Of a DNA stretch of 64,000 nt, positions 43,083 through 51,812 are shown in pieces. Where the stretch lies: assembly GCA_015059905.1 (NCBI GenBank), contig SUZN01000002.1, positions 315,742 through 379,741 on the forward strand, in the 5' to 3' direction. Under the pieces are notes generated by a model, which made no database searches, was not told the origin of the DNA, and worked only from the letters and a program-made list of their open reading frames with translations. The first letter of the stretch is position 1; every line of letters starts with the position of its first letter. The DNA is from Rikenellaceae bacterium (GTDB taxonomy: Bacteria > Bacteroidota > Bacteroidia > Bacteroidales > Rikenellaceae). The position numbers and the translations under genes were made by a program.

Positions 43083-45462
43083 TGCTCTGTTCATTTTTTG
43101 GGTCATAATACTTCTCTCCATTAGCTATTTTTCGGTTGCTGGCAGCTATCTCTGCCACCTTCTCGTCATACTTCTGAAGCATAGCCTCATGACGCTCACA
43201 AGGTACCAACTTACGCTCCACATCGCCTCGTGGAGTCTTTTTCAAGCGATCACGACCAGCCGCAATCAATGCCACCGCCTCGTCATACTTCGCCTTATCG
43301 GTACGAATAGCATCGAGTATAGGGCTCTTCTCGGGTCTATCAAAGGCTATCTGTGCTTGCATCTTACGACCATGACCGTTGAGCGCTCTAACATTCACAC
43401 CTGTGAGCTCTGACAAACGGTCCACCTCCTCATATGTAAGCGGACAACGACCCGCCAACGTATTATCAAATGCCGACTCGTAAACTGGGTAATAGACTCC
43501 ATTGAGGTCCATCCACGCATATAAATACTCCTTCTCCTTCTGTGTGAGCTTCACGCCATAGTGACCGCGCTCGATAATCTGCGAGAGGCGGCTGACGTGA
43601 CTACCCCACGAATATGCCTGCTGAATATCGGCAGGACCACCACCGACCAGCGAAACGGCCTTATTGACGTATAGATTGATATATGCCGCATTGAAGAATG
43701 GGTTCATATCGCCCGCAAGCACAATCTTCTTGCGGTCCTTCTCGTCGAAGTCGTGACACTTCACACAGCGACGGTCGAGGATTGGCTGAATGTGCTCCAT
43801 AAACGAGAACTTGAATGGCTCCTTGCCCATCCACTTGGTAAGTTCCACAGGTTTCTTCGTCAAGGCGATAGGTCGCTTCGGTATGGGCATAGGGATAGAG
43901 AGGCGATCCTCGTGGCAACCCACACAACCGTTAATCTCGCCAGGCATCAGCGACACGCCACTACGCATCGACTGAATCATCTTCTTATCCTTGTCCAAGA
44001 GCTGGAAGAATACAAACTTACCCGCAGGCACCATAAAGCTCGCCGAGCCATCCTCCTCAACAGGCACCTCGCCCAAAATCTGCTTATTCTCGAAGCTATG
44101 CCAGTTAAGAGCAGGCGCCTGCTCGCCCTGACCCTGCCAGCCACCCCACGTCCAGCTGCGCTTCTCGGGCGACTCAATAACTCGAAGCCACTTCACCTCG
44201 CCCTTCTTCACGCCTTGCATATGAGTACCCTCATATACATTCTCAACGTAGAACTGACCCTTCTCATCCTCGAAATTACGCATCGTAGGTAACGACACCA
44301 CCTTCGCTGGAGCCTCCACGATGTGGGGGTCAAAAACGCTTCTTTCGCCCTCTATCAACAGCTCCTCCGTGCCGTCCATACCTACCAGATAGATACCCTG
44401 CTTATAGCCGCACTTCTGCTTCCGCCAATCGGGATATGGGTAGAGTGTACGAGATACCACAAACCACTCCTTATTGACTGGATATGGGTCTTCGTAACGG
44501 AAACTCTTAACCCACTTGAATGAATCCAAATCGCCATTGGCTACAATATTGATAGCTTCATCGGGGAAAATCTTCACAACAGGGTCGCGACCATCAACAC
44601 CCTTCTTGCGGTCGATGACAGCCAGCGAGCCCCAAGGGAGGTCGTGGCACGAGCCAAAGATGCAGACAACAAGGTCGGTGCCAGGAATCTGACGTCCGTC
44701 AATCACACCACCAGGGCTGGCAGTGTTGTTACCGTAGTAGATGGCGTGCTTCGTGCCATCGGGGTTTACTGTCCACAAACCCTGCGCATCGCCGAAGTTA
44801 CGATCCACATACTCCCAACGATCGTATAGGATACGTCCATCGCTCAACAGCGACGAGTGACCTTCAAACAACGTACTTACTCCAATCTGCGTGATATTTG
44901 AACCATCAGCGCCCATACGGAACAAATTACCCATAATATGGCGGTTACACATACAATATTTCGGCTGACGTGTTGAGGTAAAAACAATATCGCCATCGGG
45001 TAGATACAATGGGTCGATATCCGACACACCCTCTGACGAGGTAAGCTGCTTGAGGTTACTGCCATCAAGACCTATCTCGTAGATGTGGTATCCATCCTCC
45101 AGATTCTTACGCATAGAGAATATTACGCGCTTGCCGTCGAACGAAATCTCGGGGTCACGCATTACACCTGTCGATAACTTAATCAATGTTCGTGTGGTAC
45201 CGCTATCGACATCATAAACCTTGATTGCTCCATCTGGTGCGAATTTGTTAGTATTTATCTCACCCACCTGAAAGAGCGTGGCTGTGTTGTGGTGGTCGCC
45301 AGCATATTGATGACGTTCAACATATAGAATCTGCTTGCCCGCCAACACCTGCTTGGCAACAGCCGACAACTTAATCGCATCTTGCGCTTGCACATTTTCC
45401 GCAACTCCGAAGAGCGAAAGCAACAATACAAAAAGCAACGTGATAGTAGTAAATCTTTTCAT
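43075..45462 (-). CDS. Hydrazine-synthase-alpha-like beta-propeller with two haem c sites
   Basis: The 795-residue exported protein has a signal peptide ending ENVQAQ. PD40/WD40-like propeller blades fill about 75-400 (PEISFDGKRVIFSMRK, DIDPLYLPDGDIVFTSTR). A middle domain resembling the HZS-alpha family follows (EVPVEEDGSASFMVPAGKFVFFQLLDKDKKMIQSMRS). Two c-type sites are CVGCH (Cys513) and CVKCH (Cys566). Anammox chemistry is not implied; this family is widespread as proteins of unknown function. It leads the operon, with TAATTTTG at 45490-45497 as a -7 box but no well-spaced -33 box. Confidence 0.82.
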   Translation of the reverse strand: MKRFTTITLLFVLLLSLFGVAENVQAQDAIKLSAVAKQVLAGKQILYVERHQYAGDHHNTATLFQVGEINTNKFAPDGAIKVYDVDSGTTRTLIKLSTGVMRDPEISFDGKRVIFSMRKNLEDGYHIYEIGLDGSNLKQLTSSEGVSDIDPLYLPDGDIVFTSTRQPKYCMCNRHIMGNLFRMGADGSNITQIGVSTLFEGHSSLLSDGRILYDRWEYVDRNFGDAQGLWTVNPDGTKHAIYYGNNTASPGGVIDGRQIPGTDLVVCIFGSCHDLPWGSLAVIDRKKGVDGRDPVVKIFPDEAINIVANGDLDSFKWVKSFRYEDPYPVNKEWFVVSRTLYPYPDWRKQKCGYKQGIYLVGMDGTEELLIEGERSVFDPHIVEAPAKVVSLPTMRNFEDEKGQFYVENVYEGTHMQGVKKGEVKWLRVIESPEKRSWTWGGWQGQGEQAPALNWHSFENKQILGEVPVEEDGSASFMVPAGKFVFFQLLDKDKKMIQSMRSGVSLMPGEINGCVGCHEDRLSIPMPIPKRPIALTKKPVELTKWMGKEPFKFSFMEHIQPILDRRCVKCHDFDEKDRKKIVLAGDMNPFFNAAYINLYVNKAVSLVGGGPADIQQAYSWGSHVSRLSQIIERGHYGVKLTQKEKEYLYAWMDLNGVYYPVYESAFDNTLAGRCPLTYEEVDRLSELTGVNVRALNGHGRKMQAQIAFDRPEKSPILDAIRTDKAKYDEAVALIAAGRDRLKKTPRGDVERKLVPCERHEAMLQKYDEKVAEIAASNRKIANGEKYYDPKNEQSNE

Positions 45463-45540
45463 TGTTTAAGGTTTTAGGTTATTCCACTACAAAATTACCA
45501 CAAAAAAGCGAAAAATTCCAACTCCGCAAAGAAAAAATTT

Positions 45541-45570
45541 AGGGTTGTCTGACAAAAGTCGGACAACCCT
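45541..45570 (-). terminator. Terminator of the pepD-dagK transcript
   Basis: A 13-bp stem (45541-45553 with 45558-45570, loop AAAA) is followed on the minus strand by an AAATTTTTTC run. It lies beyond the hairpin element at 45583-45702. Confidence 0.88.
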
Positions 45571-45582
45571 TACAACTACTCC

Positions 45583-45702
45583 GAACGTGTATAAAAAGTG
45601 GAACTCCAAAGCTTGAAAAGCTCAAGAAACCGCACTCAACCTGTCGCAGAGGAGGATTTCAAGAGCAAGCTAAATGCCGAAATCACCCTATTAGACACGT
45701 TC
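45583..45702. repeat. Long-hairpin element, copy D (behind dagK-like gene)
   Basis: This is a 120-nt inverted repeat. The end GAACGTGTATAAAAAGTG (plus strand) pairs with GAACGTGTCTAATAGGGTG (minus strand). Inner arms AGCTTG and CTCAAGAAACC pair with GGATTTCAAGAG and CAAGCT. The arm sequence differs from copies A and B, but size, architecture, the shared TAA with an A/C difference before it, and the position behind a minus-strand stop are the same. Confidence 0.7.
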
Positions 45703-45708
45703 ACATAT

Positions 45709-46671
45709 TTACTTTTCCAAAAACTCCTTGTTTACAATAACCCTCACCGCCTTCTCCATCATATTGAACTCAAGCGGAGTGTTACCCAACAACTCACCAT
45801 CGACCTCGACCAGAATATCGGGGGTGGACTCAATACGCAGATGGCGACCTCGGTAGTGCTTTACGTGACCGATACTGTAAATATCGCCATTAAACAAACG
45901 ACGCAGGCGGAAAAGGATTTGCCACCAATACATCGGACGAATGAGCGTAATATCAAACAGTCCATCATCCGCGACAGCCAGCGGAAGCTGCTGCGTACCA
46001 CCGCCGTTATATTTTCCAATACCGATAGCTGCACTGAAGAGCAGGTCGTTATGCACCAACTCGCCATCAATCCACACCTTCACACCCGTAGATTTATATC
46101 GCAGGAAACTCTTCACACAACCCTGCGCGTAGAGGTGCTTACCTCGCTTGCCCTGCGCCTTGTAGTGCTCATAAATCTTCGTCACCGAGGGGTCAAAGCC
46201 TACGCCCGACACATTTGCCATAAAGCGTGTCTGGCTGAATTGCGACTGCTCATACTTGACCTCGCCCACATCCTGCAGGAAGGTATAACCCTCCTTGATG
46301 GCGCGGATAGCCTCCGAGTAGTTCTTCGGCAGACCGAACATACGAATCCAGTCATTACCCGTACCTACTGCCACAACACCAATAGTCACCTCGGAAGGCT
46401 TCACAGTCTGCTGGATAAACAGACCATTCACAACCTCGTGTAGTGTGCCATCGCCGCCAATGACCATAATGTGGCGATAGCCATCATTCACAGCCTGAAC
46501 AGTCAGCTCGGTGACGTGGTGCTTATGCTGCGAAAAGACCAATTCGTAGGGAATTTCGTTCTCGCGAATAAGCTTCGTGATAAGAGGCAAATCCTCCAAT
46601 CCTCGGCTGAAACCCGCTACGGGATTCACCAGCACAAACCACGTTTTTGATATATCTTTATGCGGATACAT
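45709..46671 (-). CDS. Diacylglycerol/lipid kinase family protein (YegS/DagK-like)
   Basis: The encoded protein has 320 residues counted from the ATG at 46671 (MYPHKDISK), 4 nt after pepD. The DAGK catalytic domain shows VNPVAG, VIGGDGTLHEVVNG and the GTGNDW loop. The C-terminal lipid-kinase domain ends VDGELLGNTPLEFNMMEKAVRV. It phosphorylates diacylglycerol or a related lipid or sphingoid base at the inner membrane. The longer upstream frame lies inside pepD and is not used. Confidence 0.9.
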   Translation of the reverse strand: MYPHKDISKTWFVLVNPVAGFSRGLEDLPLITKLIRENEIPYELVFSQHKHHVTELTVQAVNDGYRHIMVIGGDGTLHEVVNGLFIQQTVKPSEVTIGVVAVGTGNDWIRMFGLPKNYSEAIRAIKEGYTFLQDVGEVKYEQSQFSQTRFMANVSGVGFDPSVTKIYEHYKAQGKRGKHLYAQGCVKSFLRYKSTGVKVWIDGELVHNDLLFSAAIGIGKYNGGGTQQLPLAVADDGLFDITLIRPMYWWQILFRLRRLFNGDIYSIGHVKHYRGRHLRIESTPDILVEVDGELLGNTPLEFNMMEKAVRVIVNKEFLEK

Positions 46672-46675
46672 CACA

Positions 46676-48139
46676 CTATTTTTTAGGTGCGTTACGCAAC
46701 GTATGTAACAAGAAATCGAAGAACTTCTCAACCGAAGCAATCTCCACCTTCTCATCAGGTGAGTGAGGGTAACAGATTGTAGGTCCGAATGATATCATAT
46801 CCAAGCCAGGATAGTTAGAGCCGATAATGCCACACTCCAGACCTGCGTGGATAGCCGTAACGGCTGGACGCTTGCCATAAAGTGCCTCGTAAGACTCCAA
46901 CATAGCATTCAAAATTGGTGACTGCATATTTGGATTCCAGCCGTCATATGAGCCAGAGAGCTTAACCTCGAAGCCTGCCATCTCAAGCACCGCCTTGATT
47001 GCATCTGCCAACGCCTCCTTCTCGGAGCGAACAGACGAGCGCACCAGGGTCTGCACCTTGATTGTCTCGCCGTCTGATACCACGCGAGCCATATTATTTG
47101 AGGTCTGCACCAGACCCTCCATTGCAAGTGACATCTTATCAACGCCATCAGGGCAAGCAACCATCGCCGCCATCAAAGACTTAGCCACAGCACAAGGCAT
47201 CACAGATGCTGGAGCAGCAACCAACGCAGCCTTAATCGAGATAGCATCCTCAACGGCTGCATACTCCGCAATGGCGACCTGCTCAAATGCAGCAACCTCG
47301 GCATTCAGCGCCTCGACATCCGAAGCCTTAACCATCACAACAGCCACCGACTCACGAGGAATAGCATTACGCAAGCCACCGCCATCAACCGATGCAATCT
47401 TAAGCTCCATCTGCGCTACGAGCTTACGCAACAGACGGAACAACAGCTTGTTAGCATTAGCACGCTGGCAGACAATCTGGATACCAGAGTGACCACCCTT
47501 ACAACCCTTAACGGCAATCGCCACAGCCATATAACCTTCCGCAGGAGCAGCCTCGGCAGTGTAAGCAAGCGATGCGTTTACATCGGTACCACCCGCGCAA
47601 CCAACATACAACTCGCCCTCGGTCTCCGAGTCAAGGTTGAGCAAAATCTCGCCCTTCAACAGACCACCCTTCAAGCCGAAAGCTCCATCCATACCTGTCT
47701 CCTCGGTAGCGGTGATAAGACCCTCGATAGGACCGTGCTCGATTGTATCATCCTCCAGCACTGCCAAAATAGCAGCAACGCCGATACCGTTGTCTGCGCC
47801 GAGGGTTGTGCCGTTGGCTGTAACCCACTCGCCATCGATATATGCCTCGATAGGGTCGTTGATAAAGTCAAACACCTTATCGTTGTTCTTCTGTGGCACC
47901 ATATCCATATGCGCCTGCAAAACCACACCCTTGCAAGCCTCCATACCTGGAGTAGCAGGTTTCGACATATATACGTTACCCGCCTCATCCACAGAGTGCT
48001 CAATACCGTGAGCCACAGCGAAATCAACCAGATACTGGCGAATCTTATCCTCGCTGTGCGATGGGTGAGGAATATTACAAATCTCTGCAAAGTGCTTCCA
48101 CACAAGTGCAGGCTTTAATGCTGTTAAATTCTTATCCAT
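46676..48139 (-). CDS. pepD: Aminoacyl-histidine dipeptidase (beta-Ala-His dipeptidase)
   Basis: The 487-residue cytosolic M20 metallopeptidase has IPHPSHSEDKIRQYL, metal ligands in VVLQAHMDMVPQKN and LGADNGIGVAAILA, the catalytic pair TATEETGMDGAFGL, and a C-terminal His ligand region ending SFGPTICYPHSPDEKVEI. It hydrolyses dipeptides, typically Xaa-His, from peptide uptake. It is the first gene of a short transcript with the lipid-kinase gene 4 nt downstream. Confidence 0.93.
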   Translation of the reverse strand: MDKNLTALKPALVWKHFAEICNIPHPSHSEDKIRQYLVDFAVAHGIEHSVDEAGNVYMSKPATPGMEACKGVVLQAHMDMVPQKNNDKVFDFINDPIEAYIDGEWVTANGTTLGADNGIGVAAILAVLEDDTIEHGPIEGLITATEETGMDGAFGLKGGLLKGEILLNLDSETEGELYVGCAGGTDVNASLAYTAEAAPAEGYMAVAIAVKGCKGGHSGIQIVCQRANANKLLFRLLRKLVAQMELKIASVDGGGLRNAIPRESVAVVMVKASDVEALNAEVAAFEQVAIAEYAAVEDAISIKAALVAAPASVMPCAVAKSLMAAMVACPDGVDKMSLAMEGLVQTSNNMARVVSDGETIKVQTLVRSSVRSEKEALADAIKAVLEMAGFEVKLSGSYDGWNPNMQSPILNAMLESYEALYGKRPAVTAIHAGLECGIIGSNYPGLDMISFGPTICYPHSPDEKVEIASVEKFFDFLLHTLRNAPKK

Positions 48140-48197
48140 AATCTTATAGTTTTTTGTTTATTTATTTTGTTTACTCTTTATTTTTTCTTTTTTATTT

Positions 48198-48290
48198 CGT
48201 CATTACGAGGAGCGTAAGCGACGTGGTAATCTCTTTTCCCAAAATGTCATTCCCCGACTTACGCAGCTATAAGGATGACGTATTTATTTA
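48198..48290. repeat. Dispersed intergenic repeat, copy 2
   Basis: The modules CGTCATTACGAGGAG...CGACGTGGTAATC and CCCCGACTTACGC...GGATGACGTATTTAT match parts of the 2284-2453 region, the first in opposite orientation. No coding capacity is present. It lies between pepD and phoH. Confidence 0.65.
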
Positions 48291-48305
48291 TCCTCTAATT
48301 AAAAT

Positions 48306-48340
48306 CTTAATTTTGAATTTTGAATTCATAATTTTGAATT
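48306..48340. repeat. AATTTTG tract 1
   Basis: This is a run of TTAATTTTGAATTTTGAATTC-type heptad units touching the phoH stop codon. The same unit recurs at 50143-50175, 51624-51670 and 56030-56060. Confidence 0.7.
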
Positions 48341-49346
48341 ACTTTTTCGGCATCCTCACCACAGGAGCACCCTCCAAAGCCTTCGCCTCGCGCTCTGCCA
48401 GCTTGTCGAAGGCATCAACGATATACTTAACCAATGGGTGGCGGACAATATCACGCTTATCGAACTCCACCATTCCTATGCCATCAATACCCTTGAGCGT
48501 CTGCATCGCCTGCGTCAAGCCACTGTCGCTCTTGCGCGGAAGGTCAATCTGCGTCACATCGCCCGTGATGATAAACTTCGCATTACGTCCCATACGCGTC
48601 AGGAACATCTTTATCTGTGAGCGTGTGGTGTTCTGCGCCTCATCCAGAATAACAAAGGCATTGTCCAAAGTGCGACCACGCATATAGGCAAGCGGCGCAA
48701 TCTGCACCGTGCCATCCTCCAAATACTTCTGCAACTTAGCGGCAGGTATCATATCGTTTAGCGCATCATACAGAGGCTGCAAATAGGGGTCCAGCTTCTC
48801 CTTCATATCACCTGGCAGAAAACCCAGCTTCTCGCCTGCCTCAACGGCAGGACGTGTAAGGATTACTCGGCGTACCTCTCTTTCCTTCAGCGCCTTGACA
48901 GCCAACGCAATGGCTGTATATGTCTTACCCGAGCCAGCAGGACCCACAGCAAAGAGTAAATCATTCTTGGCGTACTTCTCAACCAGCTTGCGCTGATTTA
49001 CCGTGCGGGCACGGATAATGTTGCCGTTATTACCAAAGACGATGGTGTCCTTGTCACTCACAGGCTCTGTCGTATCGCTCAAACCCGTAGAGAAGGCCTG
49101 CGTAACCACCTCGTTTGATATGTGACCATACTTCACATAGTATGCCACCAATGCGCCAATCTTGCGCTCGAAGCTATCGACATCCTTTTTGGCACCCAAC
49201 ACCTTGAGTGATGAGCCGCGCGCCACAATCTTCACTCGGGGCGACAACTCGCGCATAAGCTCCACATAGGCATCCTGCGCACCATAGAGTTCACGAGGAT
49301 CAACGCCCTCCAAAATTATCTCTTTATTTATTGACTCTGCCGTCAT
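48339..49346 (-). CDS. phoH: PhoH-family ATPase
   Basis: The encoded protein has 335 residues counted from 49346 (MTAESINKEI), 7 nt after the preceding stop. An N-terminal KH-like region with VDPRELYGAQDAYVELM leads into the PhoH P-loop domain. Walker A is VGPAGSGKTYTAIA, Walker B region FVILDEAQNTT, with ITGDVTQIDLPR. PhoH proteins are ATP-binding and often RNA-linked (YbeZ type), associated with ribosome or RNA quality control. It is cotranscribed with the barrel gene upstream. Confidence 0.92.
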   Translation of the reverse strand: MTAESINKEIILEGVDPRELYGAQDAYVELMRELSPRVKIVARGSSLKVLGAKKDVDSFERKIGALVAYYVKYGHISNEVVTQAFSTGLSDTTEPVSDKDTIVFGNNGNIIRARTVNQRKLVEKYAKNDLLFAVGPAGSGKTYTAIALAVKALKEREVRRVILTRPAVEAGEKLGFLPGDMKEKLDPYLQPLYDALNDMIPAAKLQKYLEDGTVQIAPLAYMRGRTLDNAFVILDEAQNTTRSQIKMFLTRMGRNAKFIITGDVTQIDLPRKSDSGLTQAMQTLKGIDGIGMVEFDKRDIVRHPLVKYIVDAFDKLAEREAKALEGAPVVRMPKK

Positions 49347-49353
49347 ATTTAGG

Positions 49354-49995
49354 TTAAAACATATATCCCACACTAATGCCTATTGACCAACTTCTGCTGG
49401 TAAACTCCGCACCCTCGAAATAGTTAGCCACCTCGCCGAAGCTGCCTACAAAACGAGCATCGAGCAGAAGATGTTGCGTAAGCCTCACGCCAACATCTGC
49501 CACATACCCCACCGTTTGTCGCAACTGACCAAACTCCAGACGCTCCGCCTCGGCATCATATCGTCCCGACGCGATAGGCGACAAGACCACACCAACACCC
49601 AGCCTTACAGGGCGCAGACCTCGATAGGAGAATATCAGCGGTACCTCGACAATATTTGAACGCAACTTTAGTTTGCGCGCACCGAGCTCTACATCTGCCT
49701 TGTTTGACTGATAACCCACCTCCATCTGCAAGGCGTACTTCTTCTCCCACACGAGCGACATCTCCAGCGCTGCCCTCACACCCACCTTGGGCGAGAGCGA
49801 CACAACATCCATCGAAGGCGTTGTATTCAAAAATGATGCACCCACACTAACACCCATCTCCATACGGCGGTTAAGTTTGTCCTGCTCGTTCAGGAAATTG
49901 GCATAACGGGCATAATCACTCTGCTGGGCACGTCCCCACCCGACCACGCAAATGGTCGCCACCAAAGAGAGTATAATATTACGCCACAAAGCCAT
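49354..49995 (-). CDS. Outer-membrane beta-barrel protein (PorT-like)
   Basis: The 213-residue protein has a signal peptide ending WGRAQQ. Alternating amphipathic strands (MGVSVGASFLNTT, YALQMEVGYQSNK, LLLDARFVGSFGEV) lead to a C-terminal SWSIGISVGYMF, the aromatic end required for barrel insertion. It resembles the small porin-like OMP family of Bacteroidota. A TATATTTG box at 50060-50067 on the minus strand, with a near-consensus TTCG 19 nt further, may be its promoter. Confidence 0.8.
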   Translation of the reverse strand: MALWRNIILSLVATICVVGWGRAQQSDYARYANFLNEQDKLNRRMEMGVSVGASFLNTTPSMDVVSLSPKVGVRAALEMSLVWEKKYALQMEVGYQSNKADVELGARKLKLRSNIVEVPLIFSYRGLRPVRLGVGVVLSPIASGRYDAEAERLEFGQLRQTVGYVADVGVRLTQHLLLDARFVGSFGEVANYFEGAEFTSRSWSIGISVGYMF

Positions 49996-50142
49996 CAGAG
50001 GGCATTTTTTTATATTTCTTCAGGTGCCAAAGCACACATTATATCCAATTTACAATTTTCAAATATACAACAAAATCCCGAAACTGCGAAATTTTTTCCT
50101 CACGAATAGCAAAATCCAATCAATTCTCAAACGCTATCTTCG

Positions 50143-50175
50143 ATTTTGAATTCTTAATTTTTGAATTTTGAATTA
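50143..50175. repeat. AATTTTG tract 2, overlapping the der promoter
   Basis: The same TTGAATTCTTAATTTTTG-type sequence as elsewhere. Here it supplies the TTTG -33 box of the der promoter. Confidence 0.65.
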
Positions 50176-50191
50176 TATTGTAGTATCTTTG
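50160..50191 (+). promoter_or_regulatory. Promoter of der
   Basis: TTTG at 50160-50163, a 20-nt spacer and TATCTTTG at 50184-50191 fit the consensus. The leader to the ATG at 50233 is about 38 nt. Confidence 0.75.
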
Positions 50192-50232
50192 CACCGTAAA
50201 TCGCCCCGAATGTGGGTATAAAACAGAATACA

Positions 50233-51537
50233 ATGAGTTTAGTAGCTATCGTAGGTCGCCCTAATGTGGGCAAATCAACACTCTTCAATCGTCTGGTGGG
50301 TCACCGTCAGGCTATCGTAGATGAGACTGCTGGCACAACACGCGACCGCCACTACGGCAAGACCGACTGGAACGGCAAGGAGTTCTCCATTATCGACACA
50401 GGCGGTTATGCCATCAATACAGATGATATTTTCGAGGACGATATTCGCCGCCAGGTGATGCTCGCCATCGAGGAGGCTGACCTGATTCTCTTTATGGTTG
50501 AGGTCAAGACAGGTATTACCGACCTCGATATGATGATGGCTGACGTCTTGCGTCGCTCGGGCAAAAAGGTGCTGGTTGTCTGCAACAAGGTGGATAACTA
50601 CGACTTGATATACCAATCTCACGAGTTCTATTCGCTCGGTTTGGGTGACCCATACTGCATCAGCTCAATGTCGGGCAGCGGCACGGGTGATTTGATGGAT
50701 GAGATTTTGAAGCAGCTGCCAGAGGATACAAAGGCAGAAGAGGAGGAAGACCTGCCACGCATTACAATCGTGGGTCGTCCTAACGTAGGTAAGTCATCGC
50801 TCACAAACGCCTTGCTGGGCGAGGAGCGCAACATCGTAACCAACATCGCAGGCACAACACGCGACTCAATCCACACTCGTTACAACAAGTATGGTATGGA
50901 CTTCTACCTGGTCGATACGGCTGGTATGCGTAAAAAGGGCAAGGAGATGGAGGATTTGGAGTTCTACTCTGTGATGCGTTCAATTCGCGCCATAGAGAAC
51001 TCCGACGTATGTATTCTGATGCTCGATGCACAGCAGGGTCTGGAGTCGCAAGACTTGAACATCCACAACCTTATCGTGCGTAACCGCAAGGGTTGCGTTA
51101 TCGTGGTGAACAAGTGGGACCTTATCGAGAAGGAGAGCAACACAATGAAAGAGTGGAAGGAGTTTTTGGAGAAGAAGCTCGCTCCGTTCAACGATATTCC
51201 AATCATCTTCACATCGGTTTTGAACAAGCAGCGTATCCTTGAGGTATTGCAGCAGGCTATTAGAGTATATAACTCACGCAAGCGCCGCATTCCAACATCT
51301 GAGCTCAACGACTTTATCCTGCCTGTGATTGAGGATTACCCACCCGCATCAACAAAGGGCAAGTATATCCGCATCAAGTATGCTACGCAGCTTCCAACGC
51401 CAACACCACAGTTTGCGTTCTTTGTGAATCTGCCACAGTACATCAAGGACTCTTACCGCCGCTACCTTGAGAATAAGATGCGCGAGCAGTGGGATTTCTC
51501 TGGAGTACCAATACAGATTTACTTCCGTCAGAAGTAA
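50233..51537 (+). CDS. der: Ribosome biogenesis GTPase Der (EngA)
   Basis: The encoded protein has 434 residues counted from the ATG at 50233 (MSLVAIVG); a GTG at 50212 is in frame but unlikely. Two consecutive GTPase domains each carry G1 GRPNVGKS (near residues 8 and 180), DTGG or DTAG, and NKVD or NKWD. A KH-like C-terminal domain ends FYFRQK-like at IYFRQK. It acts in 50S subunit assembly. It is transcribed alone from its own promoter to the hairpin at 51564-51589. Confidence 0.97.
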   Translation: MSLVAIVGRPNVGKSTLFNRLVGHRQAIVDETAGTTRDRHYGKTDWNGKEFSIIDTGGYAINTDDIFEDDIRRQVMLAIEEADLILFMVEVKTGITDLDMMMADVLRRSGKKVLVVCNKVDNYDLIYQSHEFYSLGLGDPYCISSMSGSGTGDLMDEILKQLPEDTKAEEEEDLPRITIVGRPNVGKSSLTNALLGEERNIVTNIAGTTRDSIHTRYNKYGMDFYLVDTAGMRKKGKEMEDLEFYSVMRSIRAIENSDVCILMLDAQQGLESQDLNIHNLIVRNRKGCVIVVNKWDLIEKESNTMKEWKEFLEKKLAPFNDIPIIFTSVLNKQRILEVLQQAIRVYNSRKRRIPTSELNDFILPVIEDYPPASTKGKYIRIKYATQLPTPTPQFAFFVNLPQYIKDSYRRYLENKMREQWDFSGVPIQIYFRQK

Positions 51538-51563
51538 CCCCTTTTAGAAAGGAATATAATAGT

Positions 51564-51589
51564 AAAGCGAGGTGTTCACACCTCGCTTT
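51564..51589 (+). terminator. Terminator of der
   Basis: An 11-bp stem (AAAGCGAGGTG with CACCTCGCTTT, loop TTCA) is followed by a T-run. Confidence 0.92.
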
Positions 51590-51623
51590 TTGTTTGCTGA
51601 TAACAACCGTTATCCATCTATTT

Positions 51624-51670
51624 CATTTTGAATTTTGAATTTTGAATTTTGAATTATGAATTATGAATTC
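51624..51670. repeat. AATTTTG tract 3
   Basis: Six or so tandem units of TTTTGAA/TTATGAA lie between the der terminator and repeat element C. They look like slippage-prone simple sequence. Confidence 0.75.
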
Positions 51671-51675
51671 CCTTG

Positions 51676-51812
51676 GCGTGCACTATTTTTGGGGAAATTT
51701 TGATTTAAGCCTCGCAGGCAATAGTGGGGCTATTGTCAAGAGGCGCGAAACAAAATTTACCAAAAAGAGAAACGCTCGCCAGATGCCAAAAGAGCATCGT
51801 TATACTATTTTA
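51676..51812. repeat. Element C, behind the GH43 gene
   Basis: The left end (GCGTGCACTATTTTTGGGG, AAATTTTGATTTAAGCCTC) matches the left flank of copy B (52832-52867). The right end (GCCAGATGCCAAAAGAGCATC, GTTATACTATTTTA) matches the right end of copy B. The interior forms its own hairpin (AAATTTTG, GCCTC, CAATAG-TGGGG-CTATTG, GAGGC, CAAAATTT). The right end covers the stop codon of the GH43 gene. Confidence 0.65.

Noticed and set aside
44620..44665. Possible third haem site (CIFGSCH, a CX4CH pattern) in the HZS-alpha-like protein
   Set aside because: It lies within a propeller blade at a position conserved for other reasons in this family; only the two CxxCH sites are counted.
43075..45462. 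Anammox-type hydrazine metabolism suggested by the HZS-alpha resemblance
   Set aside because: The beta and gamma subunits and hydrazine dehydrogenase are absent, and the domain is widespread in proteins unrelated to anammox.
45598..46443. 281-codon plus-strand frame across the hairpin element and dagK-like gene
   Set aside because: It begins inside copy D and runs antisense to conserved DAGK motifs; there is no promoter or family support.
51624..51670. Tandem AATTTTG units considered as a CRISPR-like or phage-variation repeat
   Set aside because: The units are 7 bp without spacers; this is simple-sequence repetition.
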